DNA from: Blastomussa wellsi
Taxonomy: Eukaryota; Cnidaria; Anthozoa; Scleractinia; Plerogyridae
Direction of reading: 5' to 3'
NCBI GenBank assembly: GCA_947652115.1
Contig: OX393562.1
Coordinates: forward strand, 17,889,599 to 17,953,598
DNA: 64,000 nucleotides
A model generated the notes under the pieces. That model did no database searches and was not told the origin of the DNA. It saw only the letters and a list, made by a program, of their open reading frames with translations. A program made the translations under genes and the position numbers. This document shows, piece after piece, positions 31,001 through 39,900 of this stretch (position 1 is its first letter; every line of letters starts with the position of its first letter).

Positions 31001-31919
31001 TAGCACTGTGGCCTTTTATCAAGCTACGTGACAATCTTGCCCCTGCCTGAGAACTGTTGTTTTCGTCATCAGGTAATGTGTAATAGTTTGACTCATCCAG
31101 ACAGAAACCAGACTGGATTGAGTCATAAAGCCACTGTACACAAACACAATGAAGATTCCACCTCCTTGCAAACACATATTTTTCTCCTCTTGGCATATCG
31201 ACCAGCAGATGAGTGCAAGTGTTCATGTTGAGTTCACCAGAGTATGTTCCGCCATGTTCTGACACAAGCTTCTTGATTTCTTTCCTTTTGTCAGCCTCGA
31301 TACCTGTCACACAAAGAGTAATGCCCTTGAATATTGGACATGCATACTCCATGAAGATTTCATCTGTTGCACATATATGCCTATCATGGCAGAGTTCCCA
31401 ACACTTATAAACCCATTCTGGTAATAAAATTGGTTTATTAAAACTACATGCAACTCTGTATTTCTTGGAGCCCACTTCGCCAGCAACTAGATGAGTCACT
31501 GAACTGGTAAAATCTTTCATTGGAGAACCTCCCATAAGCTGGATAAGCTCGTGAAGTCTGTCTCTTTCTTGCCTCGGTACGCTGGTGCAAGTCGCCGCGA
31601 CTCCTCGCATGGCCACAGAATAAACTGGATAGTCTACATCCGGCAAAGGGGTCTTTGTTTGCAAGCAGGATAAAATACATTGAGGTCCAACAATCCTACA
31701 TTTGTGTTCTTTTAAATACTCAAAGTTTTCTCCTTCAAAATTCTCCAAAACAAAAACGGATCGTTGTGTCTTCAAATCCAGATTTCCCAACTCGCTTGCG
31801 CAAATCCACTCGCTGTCAAATTCATATTCTTTGCTGGCTTCCGATGCTCTTTTGAGATTTTTCTCCGTCGGTTTGTCAACGCTTAAAAACCTAAGAACTG
31901 GTTCATCGTTGTTCGCCAT
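7033..31919 (-). CDS. TOPBP1: DNA topoisomerase 2-binding protein 1 (13 exons)
   Basis: Exons in transcript order: 31919-30515, 25176-24892, 23514-23273, 20772-20589, 19698-19022, 18258-18103, 17674-17477, 16333-16073, 10368-10144, 9424-9033, 8859-8664, 8336-8153, 7271-7033. All junctions are GT-AG and in phase, giving 1547 residues (human protein about 1520). TOPBP1 is the nuclear scaffold that binds phosphoproteins through BRCT repeats and activates ATR at stalled forks. Exon 1 carries BRCT0-3; exons 3-5 BRCT4-5 ([22 protein letters not shown]); exons 6-7 BRCT6 ([21 protein letters not shown]); exons 10-13 BRCT7-8 ([43 protein letters not shown]), then [16 protein letters not shown] and a basic KKRKGDD...KRARV tail. 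The ATR-activating segment should be exons 8-10. The exon 5 donor is supplied by a Penelope-like insertion. Exon 8 and 9 borders are the least certain. Confidence 0.93.
7272..8152. other. TOPBP1 last intron
   Basis: AT-rich intron between the exons ending at 8153 and starting at 7271. No repeat of the named families and no coding exon was seen. Confidence 0.6.
10369..12056. other. TOPBP1 intron 8, part downstream of the nested gene
   Basis: Contains a 149-bp hairpin (11312-11460) and, near 10840-10925, sequence typical of dispersed repeats. The part just left of 12057 should hold the promoter of the nested plus-strand gene; no clear TATA box was seen. Confidence 0.45.
11312..11460. repeat. 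Hairpin repeat with arms of about 47 bp
   Basis: The left arm starts GATATATCAAACACTCGAG and passes through CAGTGTTTCATCGG and ATCCAAACACC. The right arm mirrors it: GGTGTTTGGATATCC, CCGATGAAACACTG, GTGTTTGATATATT. Likely a MITE. Confidence 0.75.
12057..13440 (+). CDS. Unrecognised charged coiled-coil protein nested in a TOPBP1 intron (2 exons)
   Basis: Exons 12057-13202 and 13285-13440 join in phase 0 across an 82-bp intron (GTAAGT ... CCGCCAG), giving 433 residues. I do not recognise the family. The N-terminal third is Ser/Glu-rich. Around residues 125-200 there are two related segments ([14 protein letters not shown] and [14 protein letters not shown]). From about 255 the chain is Lys/Arg/Ala/Glu-rich and should form a long helix or coiled coil; one stretch ([20 protein letters not shown]) resembles the stathmin-type helix in pattern only. 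The C-terminus turns acidic and ends WEDFFNK. Met19 ([12 protein letters not shown]) is an alternative start. It lies antisense inside TOPBP1 intron 8, so its transcription must pass the host transcript. A clean short intron and a composition kept across the splice argue for a real gene. Confidence 0.75.
13441..14577. other. 3' flank of the nested gene, inside TOPBP1 intron 8
   Basis: Two related blocks (about 13495-13570 and 13650-13740) repeat a CTACTCTCTTCG ... ACAAAGAGTGGAAAAGTG motif, a small duplication. AATAAA occurs near 14368 and could end the nested gene's transcript. No further coding sequence was seen. Confidence 0.4.
14578..15850. repeat. 75-bp minisatellite, about 8-9 units, split by a hAT-like element
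   Basis: The unit contains CTACCTCTATAATGCAG, ACGGGCAGCTGACTTGG and AAATCAAGATTAATATAAAC. Successive units start exactly 75 bp apart (14641, 14716, 14791 and so on). Left block 14578-15066 and right block 15704-15850 are continuous once the insert at 15067-15697 and one target-site copy are removed. Outer units are diverged and central ones nearly identical, as expected from unequal exchange. Since 75 is divisible by 3, one minus-strand frame stays open through the array; I treat that as a by-product. Confidence 0.9.
15067..15697 (-). mobile_element. hAT-like non-autonomous element with 6-bp target duplication
   Basis: Ends are CAGGGTTCTCAATAAG and CTTAATGAGAACCCTG, flanked by GGTCCC on both sides (15061-15066 and 15698-15703). 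It splits the 75-bp minisatellite, so it is younger than the array. The right inner part carries the AGTAGGCGGC / GTAGCCGGC motifs shared by three smaller CAGGG elements in the window. A minus-strand start codon at 15313 opens [17 protein letters not shown]..., which looks like the N-terminus of a hAT transposase but is cut short. Confidence 0.8.
15991..16063 (-). repeat. tRNA-derived SINE head next to a TOPBP1 donor
   Basis: The minus strand reads a degenerate tRNA with A box GTAGCTCAGTGGTTAGAG and B-box-like GGGTTGAAATCCC. It begins about 10 bp past the exon 8 donor at 16072. The anticodon arm does not pair well, so it is a SINE and not a tRNA gene. Confidence 0.6.
16741..17000 (-). repeat. 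SINE copy with shared central core
   Basis: Carries the core seen in four places here (TATACACCTGG ... TTTTGCCTAAGAACAAAACAC), a C-tract, and a degenerate tRNA-like part at its right end. The other copies are near 17036-17445, 39290-39420 and 58180-58445; all point the same way. Confidence 0.55.
17036..17445 (-). repeat. tRNA-derived SINE, interrupted by a G/C-tract element
   Basis: The minus strand has a tRNA-like head (GGCGCAGTGGCCTAATGG, then AGGTTCAAGCC) followed by the core GAAGCGTCGTGCCCAAG in inverse, and ATACATCTGGGTG. A poly-G / poly-C bounded segment (about 17110-17240), also present in inverse at 41985-42160, is inserted in its tail. Confidence 0.6.
18763..18790 (-). pseudogene. 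Relic end of TOPBP1 exon 5 cut off by the PLE insertion
   Basis: On the minus strand, the target-site copy TATGGATGATA runs on into TACACCACGAAAATGAG followed by GTATGC, a good splice donor at 18762-18761. Joined to the exon left of the insertion, it would read ...[11 protein letters not shown] and leave phase 0, the same phase as the PLE-supplied donor. Confidence 0.7.
18791..19029 (+). mobile_element. Fold-back Penelope-like element copy inside a TOPBP1 exon
   Basis: Flanked by the 11-bp duplication TATCATCCATA (18780-18790 and 19030-19040). The left arm (from TAATTTGGTTTTATC) is the inverted complement of the right arm, which then runs on to the PLE terminus (CTTCCCACCGACGCAGC ... ACTTACCCCCTCT). 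It matches the copy at 48989-49255 and the tail at 5168. Its end reads, on the minus strand, AGAGGGGGTAAGT, now the TOPBP1 exon 5 donor. In the TOPBP1 pre-mRNA the left arm gives a hammerhead-like sequence whose core is CTGACTA rather than CTGANGA. Confidence 0.88.
20890..22529. mobile_element. Tc1/mariner-type non-autonomous element with subterminal repeats
   Basis: Ends CAGTACCGCTCAAATGTAAG and its inverse (CTTACATTTGAACGGTACTG), both flanked by TA, with further similarity through CACC. Just inside both ends lie arrays of CGAGAAACGAGACTCGT-like units (20920-21035 and 22395-22500). No transposase frame was seen. It sits in the TOPBP1 intron between exons 3 and 4. A palindrome (CCCAGGACCAGTGGGTCCTGGG) lies near 22248-22269. 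Confidence 0.75.
22649..22730. repeat. Hairpin repeat
   Basis: CTCGCAGCACATATTTTGTC followed by GGGTTTAAAACAC is mirrored by GTGTTTTAAACCC and ATAAAACATTGCTGCTCG. It is an AT-rich MITE-like hairpin of about 80 bp. Confidence 0.65.
23811..24452 (-). repeat. Three tandem copies of a tRNA-like SINE
   Basis: Units start near 23811, 24004 and 24258. Each has the hairpin AATTGAAGCAATT, then (copies 2 and 3) the hairpin CCTGAAAAAATCAGG, then on the minus strand a tRNA-like sequence with acceptor GGCTTCA/TGAAGCC, D arm TAGCTCAGTTGGTAGAGC and T arm GGGTTCGAATCC. The first unit lacks a block of about 60 bp. An inverted AAGCATATGAAATAATTC motif closes the block at 24425-24452. A plus-strand copy is near 45140-45285. 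Confidence 0.7.
25658..25827 (-). repeat. 3' LTR of the gypsy element
   Basis: 170 bp, starts TGTTGTGTCCCGAACTAG and ends GTCTAAATACACTACA on the plus strand. No difference from the other LTR was found on reading both. Confidence 0.95.
25828..25841 (-). other. Polypurine tract of the gypsy element
   Basis: The minus strand reads TAAAAGGGGAGGGA directly before the 3' LTR, the expected plus-strand primer. Confidence 0.8.
26043..29054 (-). CDS. Gag-Pol polyprotein with in-frame RT/RNase H deletion
   Basis: One open frame of about 1000 codons. It contains a gag region; two zinc knuckles ([16 protein letters not shown] and [14 protein letters not shown], about residues 225-262); an aspartic protease site ([10 protein letters not shown]); and the RT N-terminal part up to [15 protein letters not shown]. 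It then jumps at once to the RNase H/integrase junction, followed by the integrase HHCC finger ([15 protein letters not shown] ... CKTCYGCQ) and the DDE core ([23 protein letters not shown]). The YxDD catalytic box of RT and the RNase H domain are absent. The frame stays open across the junction. The first ATG (29054) lies within the primer-binding site; a TTG at 29066 extends the frame by four codons. Confidence 0.9.
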   Translation of the reverse strand: MDDNERNHIKTFDCHGDQNTLGLRWKCWLTAFELFADGKGLIVNEENANNRQRRRALLLHLAGTDVQDIFFTLPDTGDAKDYRKAVNALNAYFVPKVDTTYARHCFRQLTQAPGETVRQFSTRLRRAAKDCDYGADTDNQIHDEILCKCTSTYIKRKLLEEGQGLTLDKALEIAENCEKVDTQLAAMATEGQGVKVKEEDPANVNRIEEKKRGPGNNSQLTCYRCGKAGHLGKDPNCPARGQSCRKCGLEGHFQERCKTKHKREGGKRKTKYRKSPKGGSANMVDTQDDDDDQEYAFAVGDKRQEKIEVVIGGCKLSVIVDSGASANIIDKQTWEWLKRNKVKCKSARSDKKLYAYASHTPLDVVGTFSCEVSAGRNTANAEFCVIDGKGDPLLGRNTAISLGVLKIGIDIAAVNTSSQSIGEALQEKYPEVFSGVGKLKDRAVQLHIDPNVKPVAQPIRRTPFSLRSKVEEKVQELINLDIIEPATGPTPWVNPVVVVPKSQGDIRLCIDMRRANEAILRERHPIPTVDEILQSLNGSKVFSKLDLRWGYHQLEMTTREVEEASANDEELSAVRQCINGKLWDQLVYKRYLPCSGELCTIGKLILRGTRIIIPKQLRPRVLSIAHEGHLGIVGTKQKLHSRVWWPGMERDAEKHCKTCYGCQLVSRPTPPEPIRTTPLPTGPWRDLAVDLLGPLPTGESILVVVDYYSRYYEVNILKSTVASKVISSLEEMFARHGLPESLTSDNGPQFISAEFAEYMSQEGIKHHKVTAKWPQANGEVERQNSSLLKRLQIAHAEKKNWKRELNIYLAAYRALPHPTTGVSPAELLFGRKIRTKLPELSDVHVEQGVRDKDNEQKSKSKSYADARRGARYSEVLPGDQVLVQQEKKDKLSTRFDPTPYTVVSKHGNSLIVQSQEGAQYSRNTAHVKKLLQNNGTPNRQKETLTETSQMQEEPVQQQSVLQEPNMAETKTPPDEHAAAKPEAPPRRSQRQSLAPSYLKDYYT
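29051..29065 (-). other. Primer-binding site of the gypsy element
   Basis: The minus strand reads TGGCGACGAGGATGG one base inside the 5' LTR. It is complementary to the 3' end of animal tRNA-Ser(GCU) (…CATCCTCGTCG plus CCA, from memory). The gag start codon overlaps it. Confidence 0.7.
29067..29236 (-). repeat. 5' LTR of the gypsy element
   Basis: 170 bp, identical in sequence to the copy at 25658-25827. Confidence 0.95.
29242..30245. other. TOPBP1 intron 1, upstream of the gypsy element
   Basis: No exon was seen. It contains a C-tract near 29560 and several short ACATGTA motifs. Confidence 0.45.
30246..30418. mobile_element. CAGGG-ended hAT-like MITE, 173 bp
   Basis: Ends CAGGGTTGTCAAAA and CTGACAACCCTG, flanked by TGTACC on both sides (30240-30245, 30419-30424). 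The inner part has GCCGGCAACCGGC and GCCGCCTACTTTTTGG, shared with the elements at 15067, 54113 and 57168. It lies in TOPBP1 intron 1, about 100 bp from the exon 1 donor. Confidence 0.8.
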
Positions 31920-32253
31920 TTTCCAGTCTCAACCCGATGATGAAATTAACAAGATGTCAGCACTTTAATTTTCCATCCGCCATCTTGGATTCCATTGAAT
32001 TGGACTAACCCGATTTTTTTCGGTTCAAGACGATTTAAATCGGGGCCATTTCGCTTGCTTTATTCGTGTTTTTGTCAGATGATAGTTTCTGACTTGCCTT
32101 CTGCTGACAAGAACGTTTGAAATCGTAAAAAACTGCGAAAACGTTCCGTGAATCAAAACTCGATTTTTTGGCGGGAAAAAGTGAGCATGCGCAACACATT
32201 ACCCATAACTTCTTGCGACACAAATAAAAAAACTTCCGCCATAGCTTGATAGG
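31920..32253. promoter_or_regulatory. Probable shared promoter of TOPBP1 and the VPS9-domain gene
   Basis: TOPBP1 starts at 31919 on the minus strand and the next plus-strand gene begins to the right. The interval carries a YY1-type CCGCCATCTTGG at 31977-31988 and no TATA box that I can see. A plus-strand ATG at 32254 (MSKVTA, then a GTATTT donor) could be a first exon of the right-hand gene but does not join in phase. Confidence 0.4.
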
Positions 32254-32662
32254 ATGTCGAAAGTGACTGCAGGTATTTTCTTCCTATTGCTGGCTTAACG
32301 TTGCTGGTATTCTCCTTGCCACTTAAATTGCATTAAATACCGCTACAGAACTCATCCAGTCCTTTGATGGGAATTGTTTCAGACGAGGAAATTGCGCTGA
32401 AATGACTCCGGAAATCGTGCTGCAAATCAGCTGAAATGTTATCTTTCACGAAATACCAGTAACAATTTGCCAAATATGCCCAAGGTCATCAAGCAAAACA
32501 TCGCTTAAGCAAAGACGCTTGGAAGGAAGTGAAATAAAGGTGAGATCACTTTAATGAATCTTTTATAACTGATACATAACATGTACTTCTGAAGATACAT
32601 GTAAATCTAAAACCGTATCTATCTGTGGAATTTAAAATACCTATCTGATATCAATATACATG

Positions 32663-32817
32663 TAATTTGGTTTTATCAACTGGGTTGATAATGTGAATTG
32701 GCCACCGTAAAGAGATTCAAGAGGTGACGTTTCGAGCGTTAGCCCTTCGTCGGAGCGAATCAAGGAATTGTCAGTCGTGTGTTGTTTATATACAGAAAGA
32801 TGGAGCTTCGCTATTGG
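32663..32817 (-). mobile_element. Penelope-like element tail fragment
   Basis: Runs from the shared boundary TAATTTGGTTTTATCAACTG through GGCCACCGTAAAGAG to GGAGCTTCGCTATTGG, matching the tail at 5245-5415 without the terminal GACGCAGC part. The hammerhead-like core sits at 32714-32760 on the minus strand with GAAAC and GTC intact. Confidence 0.8.
32714..32760 (-). ncRNA. Hammerhead-ribozyme-like motif in PLE tail
   Basis: Minus strand: ATTCGCTCCGACGA, stem II GGGC-TAAC-GCTC, GAAAC, GTC, then ACCTCTTGAAT. The outer stem I pair ATTC/GAAT is kept; the inner GCT/AGC pair is weakened by AGC to ACC. U4 is C. Confidence 0.5.
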
Positions 32818-33071
32818 AAAGGATGACAGAATATGTCATGCAGGTATAAATTATCGTATGTTAAAGGATCCAGAAAAATTCTCATAGTAATTATTTGTGA
32901 TTTTGATGAAGTTTCGTTTACACGGTGTAATTAGGAAAACAAGTTAAATTCTATTGCTGCAGAGTTGAAGAAAATGTACATGTATACATTCAAATTATTA
33001 AATTATTATCTTGTAAAGATAATTATAAGGAAATTTCCTCCTCGTAGACACACAGACAGTCAATATCGAGG

Positions 33072-33822
33072 ATGCACATTTACCTCAAAGATGGACATCA
33101 AAGACGCTGGGTAACCAATGTCCATCTTCAAGAGGGGTTTTGCCCCTGTATTGGTAATGGATTGACACAGAAGTCCTGTGCAGATGTATCAAGGCTGGAG
33201 CCAGCAATTTGGTTTAAGGTTCTTGTGTTGGAGTCAGTGTCTGTTGACTGTGGAAGACGGATAGTGAGCTGGTCCACAGGAAATCATTGTGAAGGTCAGT
33301 ATTTAAAATATTTACAAAGGCCATTGAAGCTTCTTGTATGGCTAACAAAGGGAGGACTTTGTGGTCCCTTTTCACACACAAAATCCAGGTGTCACATAGT
33401 TTTTTCCATTTTTTTTGGCTTTTCCTTTCTCTCCTTTTCTGATCATTCTGCTGCAGTTGTTGGCCTTCTGCTGCTGGGCTTGCCTTCAGTCCAAAAATTC
33501 CAGGGAAACCGCGATCCAAACAGGACTTTTGGGCCATGGAGTAGCCAAGGGTAGTTGAGGCAACTTTTACTCCGAGTTTTTCACTCAAATTTCTGAGCAT
33601 TTACCGTTTGTATTTCATGCTCAGTTAACTCTGTCACTCTGATCTGGGTACTCATTGGAAAGATCTTTTCCTCCTGAAGAGATTGAGTATAAATGATAAC
33701 TTTTTTGCAAAAAAAAAACATGATGATCTTGGAAGCGGAACAAAGGCCAATGTTTGTCACGGCCCATTTTGGCCGGCACGGGCACCAATGGGTTAACCCT
33801 TTAAGCCCCAAGGGGTCTCCCT

Positions 33823-33869
<47 letters not shown>

Positions 33870-33936
33870 CACTCTTGGGGAGTAAAGGGTTAAGGGAGAT
33901 AGTTTTTTAACCCTTTAAGCCCCAAGGGGTCTCCCT

Positions 33937-33983
<47 letters not shown>

Positions 33984-36900
33984 CACTCTTGGGGAGTAAA
34001 GGGTTAATCATAAATTCATAAATCACATGCCCAAAAGTTTTTAGGGTGATTCAATGGTTTTGCACTGCGCATCTCTCACTACGCATAACAAAATGGAGGC
34101 TGTTAAAAGGAGCTTCTGCAGAAAGTTTATTCAGGGTTGCCACGGCCAGGGAAAGTCAGAAAAACAAAAAATTTTCAAGGTCAGGGAAAAGTCAGGGAAT
34201 TTTATAAAAGGTCAGGGAAAATGTTACATGTTGGTAACATGTTTGGTAACGTCAGTGAAAAGTCAGGGAATTTTATTTCCTTTCAGTAAAACATGGTTTA
34301 ACACGATTGACTTTGACACTATTTGCATGCCACATACAGAAGCAGTAGTTTTCTTTAATTTTATTTATCTAATCCAGTGCTTTCAATAAGCACCGACAGC
34401 CAACAAATAGCATTGGCTACTTCATTCTACTTTGCTTGCAAGAAACGTCGGCTACTTTTTTCCCAAAAATGAAGGAATTAAAGAAAGATTCTTAAAATAA
34501 AGCAGCTGCTTACTTCAAATTTTGTTGAAATCCCTGCTAATCTAAGGTCAGGGAAAATTGTTCAAAGGTCAGTGAAAAGTCAGGGAACTTTTTAGTTTCT
34601 GATAAGTGGCAACCCTGTTATTGAAATAGTGCCAATCAAAGAATATGAGTGAATAAAGACTTTCAACGATCAGTTTTTTCTGGACAAGAGGAGTCTTAAT
34701 ATTCGAAAATGTGTTAGCGGAAGGCATCAGTTGTTGAGTTCCACTTAACCAGGATGGTTGTCAACCTTGTGATGAACCACTACATTTGTAGTTTAAGCTT
34801 CATCTTTATTATACCGCCCTAATTGCAATATATCGATGTAAATTCCTTAAAATCTTTTTTGATGCTGTCTTGCTCATTCCAAGGACCTTCCAAAGACATG
34901 CCAGTTTGAAACTCGCCCCAGTCCTCACTCAAAAATCAGAAGAGATGCAAGTCGTGCATACTTTCTATAGCTCCACCAGTACGGCGACCCTCATTTTTTA
35001 TTTCATGATTTTAATAAGAATGGGGTTTCTTTTCAATGATAAAAAATGGGCAGAAATCTATGGCTGGATTTTTGGGAATTTAACTAAACTGTACGGATTG
35101 AGCTATAATGGGCCAAACAATGCATATCGAAACTAAGTCAATTTTGAAGCGTCAACTAAAAACAAAGGTAGTTGAAGGCATTGTTTTGGGACGTAGGTGA
35201 ATAAACAATAGAATAAAGTTAAACACTGTGTGGTGTTGGAAGCTTTATGGAAAGGATGGACCTTAGTTGTCTGGTTGTGTGCGGCTGTTGACAAAGAAGC
35301 GTAAATAACCGTATTCGTCAGCACTGTAATGTGGAAACAAGTACGGTGACCCCCCCTTTTATTATGTTTTTATAATCTTCTTGACTTTTTCAACAGTGTA
35401 CCAAGTTTCATCAAAAATCTACACGTATATGGAAGGTTCTTTTCCTAGGAAATCACCTTAATTGCTTGCCTAAATTAACTTTTTGTTCTCAATAAAAGGT
35501 ACTTGCCAAACATAAAAATCTGCCTGTTGTTGACGTTATGTATGTAAGTACAGGAGAGCCACGGTTACTTGTGCCAAAATTCTGAGTGTGGGGAAGTGTG
35601 GTTACTTTTACCCAAAGTCTGAGTGTGGGAAAACTGTGGTTACTTGTTCCCAAATTCTGGGTATGGGATAACTGTGGTTACAGGATACTTGATCTGCCAT
35701 CTTATTATTATGACATGCTTAGTCGTACAAATTCCCTCTTGATTGTTCTACAGCCTCAGACTTGCCCAATCAGAAAACATTTTACATGGAAGGAGAATGC
35801 TATGATTATGATGCAGACATTGATGAACTGTTCCTTTTGGCTTCAAAAATCATCTGCCCAGCTGGCCAGGAAGAGGTACAGCTGTACAAGTGTTAACTTC
35901 TATGGTTACACTAAATTGCTGTTTATGAACGCTGAGCTTTAACGACTTCATAAGGGGGTTTTGAGTGAACTCATAACTGGAAGGGGATGTGTGTGTCTGT
36001 TGGGGGAGGGGGGGACAGGGCACATATACTTTATTTAGACACAGTAAAAACATCAGTTACAAGATAAAAATTAAAAAAAAAATAAAAACTGATTTACATG
36101 TTTGCCGTGTGGGAGTATGAGGAGGACAATTGGCGATCTATCTCGTTTCTAAAATTAGTACAAGATCAAATGGCTCTGACGTTAGATGGAAGACTACAGT
36201 ATTACACAAATGTGCCCCACTGTAGCAGAAACTACATTTCAAAAACTCGGTACGAGGCTTAGGTAGAGCAAGTTTGTTATCACTATTCCGAAGTCCATAG
36301 CCCGTGCTGAAGGGCTTAAATAGGCCTTTCAGACAGATCATTCAAAGTTTTAAACATTGATTTCAATTTTTGCTTTTTCCTTCTGGTACAGAGATTATCC
36401 CATCCCAACATACAGCAGAGGGCGGTAGCGCTAGAATAGTTATCAGACTTTGTCATAACCCGAATGGTGCGATTTTGTAGTTTTTGTAATTTGTCGGCTA
36501 ACTCGTTGCTGCACACAGGGCAGCAGTAATCAAAATATGGTTCATTAATGAGCTCTATATAGCAATAGTGCACCTATGCCAGAGGAGATAATCTTGGCAG
36601 TCTCATTAACATGTTTGGACCACAAAAGATTTTGATTGATGTAAACTCCTAAGGATTTGGTGTGGGGCACTCTATCAATTTCGTAACCTTCAATTTGTAC
36701 AGTAAGTGAATGGCCAATTGTAGTAGCAAGTCTGCGGTGAGCCTGTTAACATTAATTCAGACATATTATAAGCTCTTTTTAGAACCACCACAGTACGTGA
36801 CTGGCTCTAGTTTTGATCACCATTATGTAATTTAAAACCAAGTTTTAATTGTCACTCCAACTCTTTAATTAAATGCTCTAGACTTGTAAATTGCTGTCCC

Positions 36901-39900
36901 ATAAGTGATGGCAACTAACATTTTAATTCCTGATGCATCTGCTTCAGCGTACAAAGAAGTTAGTCTCCGATAGCCCGGGGCTAGTGGATTTTGCCATCGG
37001 GCTAGTGGATTTTATCCTTCACTTGCCTGACAGGCAAGTGAATTAATTAATTTATTTATTCATCACACCTTTGTGAATTTTTTTGGGCCAGTGGAAATGA
37101 CCTCCAGGCTAGTACATCCTGGTTACAGCTTGCCCGATGGGCAGGTTGGAAAATTGAAGGTTTTCCTTGTACCCTGTACTTACAAGAGCTTTGACTGTAA
37201 TATTTTCTTGTATTAATTGTATTGATTTCTTTTTGACTTGCACTACTGATCTACTATCATCATGTTGTATGTGATGAAGACCTGCAATGATAAAAGATGC
37301 AGACGTGGCTATACATGAACTATTTTCTGGTATTATTGTTTGATCTCAGAATGGATTCTCCCAGCCCTCAGATGAAGATTATGAACAATGCCTTCTACGA
37401 ATGCTTCACTGCTACATCCTTCCAAAGATAACTTTGCATCAAGAAGACTTGGACAAAGTGTTCAATGCAAGAGAAAAACAGGCTTTAAGCATCCAGACAT
37501 TAGACAGAAAGGTCATTGCGGAATGCAAAACCATTGATGCTTGTGAGTTACGTATGGAGGACTTGCGTACTCAGTTCCTTCCTGACTTGGAAAAGTTTAT
37601 CAACAAGGGATGGTGCTCCAAACGGTTTCTTGACCTGCTTCTTGAGGATGTCAGCAAGGAAGAACAACGATTACGGCAACAGGTTTGTGACTGAATGCAC
37701 ATGGACTGGTTTCCTTGCCTCCAAAATGTGCCATCCCTAGTTAATTGCATGTGGACCTACATGTAGGCTTCTAGAGAAGGCTTCTGAGAACTAAATTGTA
37801 AATGACAACGGTTCGCTCAGTCTTGAAAAATGTCTTGAATATTGGCGTCCATCTGGAAAAGCCCTTGAATCTGCTGAAGGCCTTGAAAAGTCCTTCAGTT
37901 TTTGAACGAGTATTGTAAGCCCTAGGTTCAAATCTCATGGATAAAATTTTTTTGGTTCCCTGCTCAGAGATCATTGCAACCCACCAGTACTGGTAACTAT
38001 TTTTTCAGTTCCATGAAAATTTATGGGAACCCATTTTCGACAACAATTACTGCAAGCCGCAATTTCAGACTACTGTATTATTTGTTTACTGCCACGCTAC
38101 AGTTTGCATGAGAAGACAAATGGTTTTGTTTCACAAGATGTCTGACGAGGTAAGATGAAGACAAAAAGAGATCAATTTTAATTAAAAATAGACAAGAAAA
38201 AGTCGTAACAAATTGACTTACAAGCATACTCAAGTGAACTGTTCGTTGCAGATTTTGAACAAGTTTCCTAGGGCTTGTATTGAGAAGTCCTTGAAATTTG
38301 ATACAGTTTTCCTACTGTTTGCAGAAGAAATGGACAATTTACACTTGTTGCTAAGTCTAATGCTCTGAAAAAGGTCACTAAACATAAAATTATTACCTTA
38401 AACAAAAAGGAAGTGAAAAACAACAACATTTAACTACAAAGTTAGGTTGATTGTTGGACCAAAACTACTACTGTAAGTAGTGAGTATTTCCTGTAATGTT
38501 AGCATCCAAAAATGATGTTTTGTATTATGGATAACTCGACTTTAGAAGCGATAAGATCATTCAAGTGCTTGAAAATTGATTTTTAATGCTTAAAAAGTCC
38601 TTGAATTTTTTAGCGTACAGTACTTGTAAAGCTGTACGAACCGTGAAATGAGTATCGGGGTGATTTGAACAATTAATTTTTACCTGATGACATACTGTAC
38701 AACTTACATGTATATTAGACAAAGTGTAAAAGCCTAAAGTATTATAAAATTTTAAGTTTTGCATTATAGTTCTGAGAATTGAACCAAAGCCTTTTTGCAG
38801 ATTGACAAGGCTCAAGATCAAGTGCAGCATGCTAAACGCATGTTGGCACAGCAGCCTTGTGCCACATCTGATGAACAATTGAGTGCAGCCAGACAGCAGA
38901 GAGATGTGGAAATAGGAAAACTTGATGCACTTCTTATGGCTAGAGAGCTCATTGTTAGCGCCACTCATAAGGTGCATTTCATATTAAACTGCTGCTCCTT
39001 CTGCCTATTGACATCTCAGAGGCAAAGTATGCCATACTGTCCCTGATGATTGTCTGAGGTTTCCTTTGCATGAACTGTCTTGTTGCACCCTTCCTTCCCC
39101 CCCTCCCCCCTCCACACACACACACACACACACACAGACACCTATTATGATGTTTTTTTTTTCGTTTTTACGATGATTGTGTTTAAATTTCTGTTTTTAA
39201 TTGGAATAGTCTATGTTCTGATCATTGGCACTGGTCTAAAAATTATAGATTTGCGGAACAGTCTTTCAGTTGAAATAATTAAAAGTGTTTTGTTTATTTA
39301 TTTTTATACACCTGGGTAGAGACAGACACAGTGAGAGTTAAGTGTCTTGGCCAATGAAAACAACACAATGACCCCAACAAGGGTTCAAACTGAGACTGTC
39401 AAGTTACATGTATCAAATTCAAATTCAAGGCCATAAGGCACCATACATTCTTTGCCTGTTGATGTAACACTCTTTGTTTTTTAAATTTTTCTCTGCAATC
39501 TCATTTCAGTCTTGAAATCTAACAAATGAATTATTATTATCATCTGAATGCTTTGACTGTTCCAGCAACAGTCAAAACAAGTTATTACTCAATAAGTAAA
39601 CATGAACGTGTTGTCTTCGACCTTTTAAATGTTGTATTTTGTTATTGTAAATTAGGGAGCACTTTAGAATATTTTAATAGTTTCAGCGCTTTAGATAGTA
39701 ATTAAAATTATTAAATTAATTATTGCTGGTTTTCACATGATATCATAAAATTTTAAAATCAAAATTTGTTTGGCCTGCTAAATTTTTTTCTTTGCACAAA
39801 TTTCCAGCTCGATAATATCCTTTGTGTTTGAAATACAGCATGTTGATGGGGTGACATCATGATGGCGCTGTGACAAAGCTGTGATGCTTAAAGTAAAGAA

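Noticed and set aside
32254..32272. First coding exon (MSKVTA) of the VPS9-domain gene
   Set aside because: It ends in phase 1, but the candidate acceptors before 33072 need phase 0 or 2; kept only as a possibility.
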